DNA from: Candidatus Faecalibacterium faecipullorum
Lineage (GTDB): Bacteria > Bacillota > Clostridia > Oscillospirales > Ruminococcaceae
Assembly: GCA_019118985.1 (NCBI GenBank)
Contig: DWXX01000096.1
Span: forward strand, 1 to 38,767
Length of the DNA: 38,767 nt
Direction of reading: 5' to 3'
Shown one piece after another: positions 18,925-27,044 of the stretch. Made by a program: the position numbers and the translations under genes. The notes under the pieces are model-generated. The model had not been told where the DNA came from, made no database searches, and saw nothing but the letters and a program-made list of their open reading frames with translations. Every line of letters begins with the position of its first letter. The stretch's first letter is position 1.

Positions 18925-19515
18925 ATGGCAGACTATACCGCATTGATGGAGGCGGGCAGCGCCCTGGTGGAGATGCTGCGGGACAACCTGACCCCCGAGC
19001 CCCTCAGCGACCGGGAGCTGATCGCCCTGGCGTCCCCCCATGAGAGCGAGAACAGCCAGCTGACCGTCTACCTTTACCACGTCGAGGAGGACAGCCCCAA
19101 CGCCACCTCGGGCTATTACCAGGCCGACCGCGACCTGCAGCGGGTCCGCCCCGCGCGGTACACCCTGCGCTATCTGGTGACGGCCCACTCCAAGGCGCCG
19201 GCCCACATGAAGGAGGCCGAGCAGCACCGCATCCTCGGCGCGGCGCTGCAGGTGCTGCGGGATAACCCCATCATCCCGCAGCAGTACCTCAGCGGCTCGA
19301 TGGCGGAGGAGCAGTCCGAGCTGCACCTCCTGGTCGAGCGGGTGCCGCTGGAGCAGATCCTCAAAATATGGAACAACAACTCGAAGGACTACCGCCTGTC
19401 CTTCGTGGTGCAGATGACCGGCGTGACCATCAGCTCCCGCCGTGAGCGGAAGATCACCCGCGTCACCGAGTTCACCATCGGGACTGCGCAGCGGCCCCGG
19501 GGAGGTCAGTCATGA
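18925..19515 (+). CDS. DUF4255 / Pvc16 N-terminal-domain family protein (CIS cap/terminator-type)
   Basis: MADYTALMEAGSALVEMLRDNLTPEPL...LTVYLYHVEEDSPNATS...LRYLVTAHSKAPAHMKEAEQHRILGAALQVLRDNPIIP. Confidence 0.82.
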   Translation: MADYTALMEAGSALVEMLRDNLTPEPLSDRELIALASPHESENSQLTVYLYHVEEDSPNATSGYYQADRDLQRVRPARYTLRYLVTAHSKAPAHMKEAEQHRILGAALQVLRDNPIIPQQYLSGSMAEEQSELHLLVERVPLEQILKIWNNNSKDYRLSFVVQMTGVTISSRRERKITRVTEFTIGTAQRPRGGQS

Positions 19516-20246
19516 TCCGGCGGCGGGTCAGCGCCGTGCTGCGGCTGCGTGACGGCTTTACCGGGCGGGTGCTGCCCGGCGGCGCGGTCTGCCTGCTGGA
19601 CGGGCGGCCCCTGCGCCATCCCCTGTGGAAGGAGGGGGGCTACCTGGTCATCCAGGACCTGGCCGCCGGCCCCCACAGCCTGGAGGTGCGGTGCGCCGGG
19701 TTCCGCCCGGTCACCCTGACGGTGGAAGCCGGCCGCACCCTCTGGGAAGAGGTGGTGGACCTGACCCCCGGCGAGGGGTACCCCTTCCCGGCGGGGACCG
19801 CCGATTTGACCATCCGCTTTGCGGGCGGGGGCGCCCCCGCCGACGGCGAGACGGTCTGGGTGGGGATGAAGGGGGACGTCGTCCTGAAACTGGCGCAGGA
19901 CAAAGCCGACCCCGCTGAGACCGCCCTGCGCTTGTTCTGCCAGGGGCCCGAGAGCCGGCTGCCGGTGCCGGGGCACTTCATCCTGGCCGACCCCAAAGCG
20001 CCGGAGCTGGCCGCCCTGCGCAGCCTGCGGGACGGGGCGGGGGAGCTGGAACAGCCCCTGGCCCAGACCCACCCGCGGGGGACCGAATGGGTGGCCGCAC
20101 GGCCCTGCGCGGTGCAAAGCGGCGCCGTGCAGATGCGCTTTGCGGGGCCGGGGCAGGTGTGGATCTTCTGCCGCGGCGCGCTGGCTTGCACCCGCGTCGA
20201 GAGCGGCAGCCAGGAATACCAGTGGGAACTGGGTGGAGGCGAGTAA
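19512..20246 (+). CDS. CIS-locus protein with N-terminal carboxypeptidase-regulatory/PEGA-like beta domain
   Basis: ATGA overlap with DUF4255 gene; DGFTGRVLPGGAVCLLDGRPLRHPLWKEGGYLVIQDLAAGPHSLEVRCAGFRPVTLTVEAG. Confidence 0.5.
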   Translation: MIRRRVSAVLRLRDGFTGRVLPGGAVCLLDGRPLRHPLWKEGGYLVIQDLAAGPHSLEVRCAGFRPVTLTVEAGRTLWEEVVDLTPGEGYPFPAGTADLTIRFAGGGAPADGETVWVGMKGDVVLKLAQDKADPAETALRLFCQGPESRLPVPGHFILADPKAPELAALRSLRDGAGELEQPLAQTHPRGTEWVAARPCAVQSGAVQMRFAGPGQVWIFCRGALACTRVESGSQEYQWELGGGE

Positions 20247-20624
20247 ATGGCAAATCCAGTGGTTCAGACGACGATGTGTACCTGCAGCTTCGGGGCTGCG
20301 CCGGCGGTGCTGCCGGTGACCTCGCAGCAGACGGTGATGACCTGCAATATGCTGCAGGCCACCATCATGGACAATAAGCTGCCCACCTTCGGGATGTGCG
20401 CCTGCCCGGCCAACCCCGCGGTGGCGGCGGCGACGGCGGCCGCCCTCGGTGTGCTGACCCCCATGCCCTGCGTGCCGGTCACCCCCGCGCCCTGGGCACC
20501 CGGCGCGCCCACCGTGCTGGTGGGGGGCAAGCCGCTTTTGAACAATACAAGCAAGCTGATCTGCGCCTACGGCGGGGTGATCCAGGTGACCATGACCCCC
20601 GCCCTGACGGTGCAGACCCCGTGA
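20247..20624 (+). CDS. DUF4280 PAAR-like spike-tip protein
   Basis: MANPVVQTTMCTCSFGAAPAVLPVTSQQTVMTCNMLQATIMDNKLPTFGMCACPANPAVAAAT; ATG abuts the upstream TAA. Confidence 0.82.
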   Translation: MANPVVQTTMCTCSFGAAPAVLPVTSQQTVMTCNMLQATIMDNKLPTFGMCACPANPAVAAATAAALGVLTPMPCVPVTPAPWAPGAPTVLVGGKPLLNNTSKLICAYGGVIQVTMTPALTVQTP

Positions 20625-22777
20625 GGCGCGGCATGGAGCGGGGCGAACTGGGGCTGCTGCAGCCCCGCCGGCCGGACGCCGGCTATGAGACCCAGGGCCA
20701 GCTGATCGAAGAGCTGTCCGCCTGGGTGGACCTGCTGCTCTATCAGTATTACAGCCGGCATCAGTGGCTGGGCCCTGACAGCGAGCTGAAAAACATGCTG
20801 GGGCTGGTGGTCTCGAAGGAAGAGTTTGAGCATAACCTGAGCCGGGCGGCGCAGCGGGGGCTGCAAAGCCAGCTGACCGCCCGCGAGCGGGGGGAGCTGG
20901 ACGGCGTGCTGGCGTCCATCAAGGTGCGGGCCGGGCGGACTGCCGCCCGCCTGCCGCTGCTGGAGCTGTTCCGGCGGTTTGAGCTGGACGACTTCCAGTG
21001 CAGCTGCGTGGCGCTGGCCTACCTGCCCGAGGTGGACCGCAAATACGAGAAGCTGTACGCCTACCTGCAGGACGACGTGACCCGCAAGACCCCCGACGCC
21101 GCGCTGGCGGTGCAGCTGTTTCTGCCGGCGGGGGCGCAGCCCGAGAGATATCTGGCCCGCTTTGCCGGGCGGGGAGGCTTTCTGCGGCTGTTCGACCCCG
21201 ACAAGCTGGCGCAGGGCAACCTGACCCTGCGGGCGGTGGTGGTGGAGTACCTCTCCACCGGGACGGTCGCGCCCCGGGACGGGCTGCGGCTGTACGACGG
21301 GGCAAAGCAGACCCCCGACGCCCCGCTTGCCATCGGGCAGAAGACCGCCCGCCGGCTGGACGCCGTGCTGGCAAGCCCCGCCCCCTGCACCGTATTGCTG
21401 ACCGGGCCGGGGGGCACCGGCAAGAAGTTCCAGGTCGCCCATCTGATGACAAGGCGCAAGCGCCGCTGCGTCTTTGCCGACCTGGAAGGGGAGGACTGGG
21501 CCGCCCGGGCGGAGGAAGCCGCCCTCGCCGCAGACCTCGCCGACGCCTGCCTGTGCCTGTACCATCTCGACCGGCCCGAGGGCAGCGGCCTGCGCCCCCC
21601 CGACGGGGCGATGATGGCCCGGCTGGACCATCTGGAATGCCTGGCGGGCAAGCGGTTCTACCTGTCGGCCGAGCGGGCAGCCGCCCGGATGACCGGCCTG
21701 ACGGTGGAGCTTGCGCTGGATATGCCCGGCGAACAGGACCGCCTCGAGCTGCTGTGCAGCGCGCTGCGCGGCGCACAGCTGGCGGAGGACTGCAGCCTGG
21801 AAGAGATCGCGGCCAAGTTCCGCTTTTCCCCGCGGCAGATCGCGGCGGCCTGCGCGCAGGCGGCGGGTCTGACCAGCCTCGAGGGGGGCGGGCCCATCCG
21901 GCGGCAGCTGCTGCATCAGTGCTGCCACCGGCAGGCGGTCCACCGCCTGGGAGAGCTGGCCAGCCGGGTGCCCCCCGCCTATACCTGGGAGGACGTCGTC
22001 CTGCCCGACGAGCAGAAGCGGCTGATGCAGCAGGCCTGCGGGCACATCCGCCATCAGCACCAGGTGTACTACGGCTGGGGCTTTGACAGCAAGGTGCAGT
22101 ACGGCCGGGGACTGTCTATCCTCTTCGCGGGGGAGCCGGGCACCGGCAAGACCATGTGCGCCCAGGTCATCGCCAACCAGCTGGACATGGAGCTGTACAA
22201 GATCAATCTGTCCCAGATCGTCAGCAAGTACATCGGCGAGACCGAAAAGAACCTGCGGGCGGTCTTTCAGGAGGCGCGGCACGCCGGGTGCATCCTTTTC
22301 TTCGACGAGTGCGACGCTTTGTTCGGCAAGCGCAGCGAGGTCAAGGACGCCCACGACCGCAACGCCAACGTGGAGGTGGCCTATCTTCTGCAGCAGCTGG
22401 AAGAGCACGACGGCGTCTGCATCCTGGCCACCAACCTGATCGGCAACATCGACGCGGCGTTCATGCGGCGGATCACCTATGTGGTGCGGTTCCCCTTCCC
22501 CGAGCCGCCCATGCGGGAGGCCATCTACCGCCGGATGGTGCCCCCCGGCGCCCCGGTGGCGGAGGACATCGACTGGGCCTTTCTGGCGCAGAAGTTCCGG
22601 CTGTCGGGCGGCCACATCAAGAACATCGTCCTGGCGGCGGCCTTTCTGGCGGCCGGGCGGGGCGAGGCCATCTCGATGCGGCACCTGCTGCGGGCGGCGG
22701 TGGACGAGCTGAAAAAGAACGACATCGTGGTGGTCCGGGAGGAACTGAAAGAGTACGCCGACCTGCTGGACAACTGA
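20621..22777 (+). CDS. CIS-type AAA+ ATPase with degenerate N-terminal AAA-like domain and intact C-terminal AAA domain (Afp15-like)
   Basis: GTGA overlap with PAAR-like gene (ATG 20633 alternative); C-terminal Walker A FAGEPGTGKT, Walker B ILFFDECDALFG; N-terminal LTGPGGTGKK with no DE Walker B. Confidence 0.85.
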   Translation: MRRGMERGELGLLQPRRPDAGYETQGQLIEELSAWVDLLLYQYYSRHQWLGPDSELKNMLGLVVSKEEFEHNLSRAAQRGLQSQLTARERGELDGVLASIKVRAGRTAARLPLLELFRRFELDDFQCSCVALAYLPEVDRKYEKLYAYLQDDVTRKTPDAALAVQLFLPAGAQPERYLARFAGRGGFLRLFDPDKLAQGNLTLRAVVVEYLSTGTVAPRDGLRLYDGAKQTPDAPLAIGQKTARRLDAVLASPAPCTVLLTGPGGTGKKFQVAHLMTRRKRRCVFADLEGEDWAARAEEAALAADLADACLCLYHLDRPEGSGLRPPDGAMMARLDHLECLAGKRFYLSAERAAARMTGLTVELALDMPGEQDRLELLCSALRGAQLAEDCSLEEIAAKFRFSPRQIAAACAQAAGLTSLEGGGPIRRQLLHQCCHRQAVHRLGELASRVPPAYTWEDVVLPDEQKRLMQQACGHIRHQHQVYYGWGFDSKVQYGRGLSILFAGEPGTGKTMCAQVIANQLDMELYKINLSQIVSKYIGETEKNLRAVFQEARHAGCILFFDECDALFGKRSEVKDAHDRNANVEVAYLLQQLEEHDGVCILATNLIGNIDAAFMRRITYVVRFPFPEPPMREAIYRRMVPPGAPVAEDIDWAFLAQKFRLSGGHIKNIVLAAAFLAAGRGEAISMRHLLRAAVDELKKNDIVVVREELKEYADLLDN

Positions 22778-22804
22778 CGAGAAACGCAAAAGGAGAGTGG
22801 ACCC

Positions 22805-24325
22805 ATGAAGAACGAGGATCGCCGCGGCGCGCCCCGGCTGTGGTATGGGGCGGCGGCGCTGATCGCGCTGATCGGGGTGGCCGCCCTGCTGGCCGGCAAC
22901 GATACCCCCAGCCGCTTTGCGGGGCTCTGCCTGCTGCTGACTGCGGCGGCGCTGATGGCCTGGATGGAGAGCTTTCAGCAGAACTTTGTCCGCCCGCTGG
23001 AGCGGATGGGCCGGCTGCTGGCCGACGAGGAGGCCGGCGCCGAGCAGCTGCGGCAGGAGGCCGAGGCTACCCCCGGCCTTGCCGGCGAGGTGGAGCAGGC
23101 CATGGCCGCCCGGATGGAAGAGATGGACCGGCAGCTGAGCCGGCTGAAGGCCACCGCCGACGCACAGGCGCAGCAGTCTGTCCGGCGGGAGCTGACGCTG
23201 GAGCTCTGCCGCTCGGCCCTGCCGCAGGTGCTGCGGGACAGCCCCGCCACCGCCACCTTTGCCCTGGCGGGCATGGTGGAGGAGGCCCCCCGGCTGAGCT
23301 GCACCTTCTACGATTACTTCTTCATCGACCCGGGGCTGCTGTGCATCATGGTGGGGCAGGTGCCGGGGGACAGCATCGCCGACGCGCTGTACATGGTGGT
23401 GGCGCAGACCACCATCCGCAGCCGGCTGCGGATGGGCCGCTCGCTGGTCGAGACCATGGCCGACGTCAACGCGCAGCTGTATGACCAGGGGGCCAAGCAG
23501 TCCCTCTGCGCCCTGGTGGGCACCCTGAACACCGCCAACGGCGCCTTTACCTACGTCAACGCGGGGGGCGCGCTGCCGCTGCTGATGCGCAACGGCGAGC
23601 GGTACGAGTGGCTGGAAGCCCCCGTCTACGCCGCAGTGGGGATGAACGAGAACGTCTCCTACCGGTCGATGCAGCTGCGGCTGCGGCAGGGCGACCGCCT
23701 GTTCTTACAGACCGCCGGCCTGGGCCAGACCGAAAACGCCGCTGGCGTCCCCTTTGAAAAGCAGGAGCTGCGGGCGGTGCTCAACCGCAGCCGCAGCAAG
23801 GCCCACACCCCCGAGAAGATCCTCCGCTTCACCGCCGACGAGGCCGCCGCCTACTGCGAGCGGGACGCCGGGCTGGAGGGCTACGCGGCCCTGATGCTGG
23901 AATACCGCAAGGGCGACAAGGAGCTGGCCCACTGCGAGGTGCCGGCCGTCCCGGCCGCCGCCGGCGAGGTGACCGCCTTCCTGAACAAGCGGTTTGCCGA
24001 CAACGGCATCCAGCGGCGGAAATACGCCCGCGTGGCGGTATTGGTGGACGAGATGTTCGCCCTGTGCTGCCGCAAATGCGGCGAGGGGGCGTCCGTCATG
24101 GTGGAATGCGGCATCGCCCCCGACGGGCAGAGCGTCACCGTCCGCATGAGCGCCCCCCTGAACGGGGCAGACCCCCTGGAAGAGCCGGAAGGGGAGGTGG
24201 CCGATGCGGCCGCCGCCTTCATCCAGGACCAGGCGGAGTACCTGACCTTCAAGCCCGGGGAGGAGCGCGACACCCTAACGGCCGTCTGCTTCCTTGAAAA
24301 CGATATGCTTTTGCCGGGGGAGTGA
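22805..24325 (+). CDS. SpoIIE/PP2C-like pseudophosphatase with N-terminal TM region and degenerate HATPase-like C-terminus
   Basis: Collinear with SpoIIE-type PP2C but metal-binding positions replaced: GGDFYD->SCTFYDYF, ADVSGKG->GQVPGDS, YTDGVAEA->QTAGLGQT, FDDITML->EGYAALML; RBS AAAGGAGAG. Confidence 0.7.
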   Translation: MKNEDRRGAPRLWYGAAALIALIGVAALLAGNDTPSRFAGLCLLLTAAALMAWMESFQQNFVRPLERMGRLLADEEAGAEQLRQEAEATPGLAGEVEQAMAARMEEMDRQLSRLKATADAQAQQSVRRELTLELCRSALPQVLRDSPATATFALAGMVEEAPRLSCTFYDYFFIDPGLLCIMVGQVPGDSIADALYMVVAQTTIRSRLRMGRSLVETMADVNAQLYDQGAKQSLCALVGTLNTANGAFTYVNAGGALPLLMRNGERYEWLEAPVYAAVGMNENVSYRSMQLRLRQGDRLFLQTAGLGQTENAAGVPFEKQELRAVLNRSRSKAHTPEKILRFTADEAAAYCERDAGLEGYAALMLEYRKGDKELAHCEVPAVPAAAGEVTAFLNKRFADNGIQRRKYARVAVLVDEMFALCCRKCGEGASVMVECGIAPDGQSVTVRMSAPLNGADPLEEPEGEVADAAAAFIQDQAEYLTFKPGEERDTLTAVCFLENDMLLPGE

Positions 24326-24371
24326 GCCGCCGGCCCGAATACGCAAACAAACCAAAGGAGATCGTACATTT

Positions 24372-26120
24372 ATGCCGGAAGTTAAGACCGAACGGCGCGC
24401 GGCCATGCAGTTCGCCAAGAGCGCCTATTGGTATTTTCTGTTCTGGGGGATCTGCTCGGCACTGGGCACTACGCTGTCCACCCTCATCGACGCCATCCTG
24501 GTGGGCAACATCGTGGGCAGCGACGGCCTGGCCGTCACAAGCATCGCGACCCCCGTCTTTCTGGTCTACGCCCTGCTGGGCATGACCCTGGGGGTGGGGG
24601 CGAACGTCTACATCGGGCGCAGCCTCGGCGCGTCGGATGTGGAAAACGCCAACCTGACCTTCCACCGGGTGCTGCTGGTGGGGCTGGCGGTGGGGCTGGT
24701 CTGCCTGGCCATCGTGCTGCCCTTCCGGGAGCGGATGCTGGATTTCCTGGGAGCGGAAGGGGACCTGCGGCCTTTGGCCCGGCAGTATCTGACGGTGGTC
24801 TTTGGCTCGGCGCCGGTGTTCGTCCTCTATCATATCATGAGCGCGTCGGTCCGCACCGACAGCGACCCCAAACTGGCGGCCGCCTCCTCGGCGGTGGTGG
24901 TGGTGGTCAACCTGACGCTGGACATCTTCTTCATGCAGGTGCTGGGCTGGGGGATCGTCGGCGCGTCCACCGCCCTGTGCATCGCCGAGGGCCTGGGGCT
25001 GGTGGTGCTGCTGTTCCACTTTGCCCGCAAGAGCGCCCTGCTCAAACTGGGGCTCAAGCTGCCGCGGCTGGAGGACATCGAGCGGTTTGTGACCAACGGC
25101 TTCGGGGTGGGGTCGGCCTGCATCTTCCAGGCTGTGGTGATGTTCACCTTCAATACCCTGCTGCTGGCCACCGACAGCGAGCATGGGGTGACCTATGTCG
25201 CCATTTTCGGCGTTATCTATACCATGAGTACCATTCCCGCCGCCGTCTTTGACGGGGCGGGCAATGCCATTTCCACCGTTGTGTCCATCTTCGCCGGCGA
25301 GCGGGACAGCGAGAGCATGCTGGTGACCATGCGCCTCGGCCTCAAGATCGTGCTGGGGGGCGGCGTGCTGGTCGGCCTTGCCTTTGTGGGCTTTGCGCCG
25401 CAGCTGGTGCGGTTCTTCGGCATCAGCGACCCGGCCGCCCTTGCGGCGGCGGTGCCGGCGGTGCGGCTGTACACCATCTGCCTGCTGTTCATGGGGATCA
25501 ACTCGCTGTCCACCGCCTTCTGGCAGGCCATCGGCCGGGCCAAACTGGCGGGCGGGATGTCGCTGGTGCGCAACTTTGCGCTGATGATGGTGCTGGGCTG
25601 GGTGCTGATCCCCTGGCTGCACCTGACCGGCCTCAGCCTGACCTATGTGCTGGCCGAGGCGCTCTGCCTTGTGGGGGTGGGGGTCATCCATCTGCGCAGC
25701 GGTTCGCCCACCTATGTGGAGAAAAAGTACTGCACCGCCGGCAAGTCCTTCGAGAAGGTGTACGCCATCTCGACCGAGAGTATCAACGAGGTGGCCGACG
25801 ACCTTGAACATGTCTGCGACGAATGGCAGATCGACTACAAGCAGGCGTTTTTCATCCATCTGATCGCGGAAGAGCTGATCCTCAACATCATCAAGTTCGG
25901 CCTGAAGGATACCCACAAGGGCCGCTCCATCGCCATCAAGCTGATGGACAACCAGGGCGAGGTCATCCTGCGTATCCGCGACAACGTCCACACCTACAAT
26001 CCCTTTGACTCGGAGGGGGACGACATCGACAACGCGGTCATCCACCTCATCACCCAAAAGACCCACTACTACAACTATCAGCGCAAGCTGATCTTCAACT
26101 ATCTGTATTTGATCCTTTGA
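24372..26120 (+). CDS. MATE-family transporter fused to a C-terminal HATPase/RsbW-like domain
   Basis: N-terminal MATE (GTTLSTLIDAILVGNIVGSDGLAVTSIATPVFLVYALLGMTLGVGANVYIGRSLG); C-terminal INEVADDLEHVCDEWQIDYKQAFFIHLIAEELILNIIKFGLKD...; start ATG 24372 after AAAGGAG. Confidence 0.82.
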   Translation: MPEVKTERRAAMQFAKSAYWYFLFWGICSALGTTLSTLIDAILVGNIVGSDGLAVTSIATPVFLVYALLGMTLGVGANVYIGRSLGASDVENANLTFHRVLLVGLAVGLVCLAIVLPFRERMLDFLGAEGDLRPLARQYLTVVFGSAPVFVLYHIMSASVRTDSDPKLAAASSAVVVVVNLTLDIFFMQVLGWGIVGASTALCIAEGLGLVVLLFHFARKSALLKLGLKLPRLEDIERFVTNGFGVGSACIFQAVVMFTFNTLLLATDSEHGVTYVAIFGVIYTMSTIPAAVFDGAGNAISTVVSIFAGERDSESMLVTMRLGLKIVLGGGVLVGLAFVGFAPQLVRFFGISDPAALAAAVPAVRLYTICLLFMGINSLSTAFWQAIGRAKLAGGMSLVRNFALMMVLGWVLIPWLHLTGLSLTYVLAEALCLVGVGVIHLRSGSPTYVEKKYCTAGKSFEKVYAISTESINEVADDLEHVCDEWQIDYKQAFFIHLIAEELILNIIKFGLKDTHKGRSIAIKLMDNQGEVILRIRDNVHTYNPFDSEGDDIDNAVIHLITQKTHYYNYQRKLIFNYLYLIL

Positions 26121-26139
26121 TATTGGGAGGAAAACCAAC

Positions 26140-26994
26140 GTGGAGAGCCAAACCGTATTTGAAAAGGGCTGGGAGCTGGACCGCCTGACCGTCCAGAATC
26201 AGCTGCTGCGGGAGTGCGAGCTGCCGGTCTACCAAAAATTGCTGGAAGGCAAAAGCGGCCTGCGCCTGCTGGACGTGGGCTGCAACGACGGCAGCAAGAC
26301 CATGGACCGCTTCGACCTGCCGCAGGTGGAGCGGATCATGGGGCTGGAATACAACGAAGGGCTGGCCCGCCGGGCGCAGGAAAAATACGGCGGGGGCAAG
26401 GCGTCCTTCCATTCCTGCGATCTGGAGGACCCGGATTTCCCCGTGCAGATGGCCGGGCTGATGGAAGCGGACGGGATCGAAGGGTTTGACCTGATCTACA
26501 TTTCGTTCGTGCTGATGCATCTCAAGCGCCCCGACCTGATGCTGGCGCGGCTGCGCCCTCTGCTGGCGCCCGGCGGCTGTCTGCTGATCGAGGAAGCCGA
26601 CGACGCCGCCTGCCGGCTGGAACCCGACGAGCAGGGGCTGTTCCGCCAGTTCATCCAGATGCTGCCGGTCGACCCCTACGCAGGCAACCGCCGCTGCGGC
26701 GAGCAAGTTGCCGGCTGGCTGGAGCGCTGCGGTTACCGCGAGATCGCCGACACCCGCGTCGCCGTCACGGCGGAGGGGGGGCAGAAAAAGAAGAAGGAGA
26801 ATATCTTTGAGATCTTCTTTTCTTACCTGCCGCAGGATCTGTCGGAACTATGGCGGAGTGAGCCGAACAATGCCACGTACGCGTTCTGCGTCCGATGGCT
26901 GGACCAAAATTATGAGGCGCTGCGGGCGGCGGTGATTTCGAGAGAGACCAGTCTGAATATGGGGATTCGGATCATCAGCTGCGGGGCAGAATGA
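26140..26994 (+). CDS. Class I SAM-dependent methyltransferase
   Basis: Motif I LRLLDVGCNDGSKTMDRF; GFDLIYISFVLMHLKRPDLMLARLRPLLAPGGCLLIEE; GTG start after GGGAGG. Confidence 0.8.
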   Translation: MESQTVFEKGWELDRLTVQNQLLRECELPVYQKLLEGKSGLRLLDVGCNDGSKTMDRFDLPQVERIMGLEYNEGLARRAQEKYGGGKASFHSCDLEDPDFPVQMAGLMEADGIEGFDLIYISFVLMHLKRPDLMLARLRPLLAPGGCLLIEEADDAACRLEPDEQGLFRQFIQMLPVDPYAGNRRCGEQVAGWLERCGYREIADTRVAVTAEGGQKKKKENIFEIFFSYLPQDLSELWRSEPNNATYAFCVRWLDQNYEALRAAVISRETSLNMGIRIISCGAE

Positions 26995-27044
26995 CCTGTG
27001 AAAATATCCGCTCCCCGACCGATCGTTCAGAGGAGGACGACTCT

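Noticed and set aside
1-22777. Ordinary prophage
   Set aside because: No terminase, portal, capsid, integrase, holin or lysin seen; AAA+, DUF4255 and DUF4280 genes fit CIS better. Genes outside the window could still change this
18-22777. Toxin/effector cargo gene in the CIS locus
   Set aside because: No protein with recognisable toxin motifs was found; the cargo may be outside the window or unrecognisable by eye
20567-22789. 740-aa minus-strand ORF
   Set aside because: Antisense shadow of the AAA+ ATPase gene
24249-26138. 629-aa minus-strand ORF rich in H/Q/D
   Set aside because: Antisense shadow of the MATE fusion gene; composition typical of a spurious GC-rich frame
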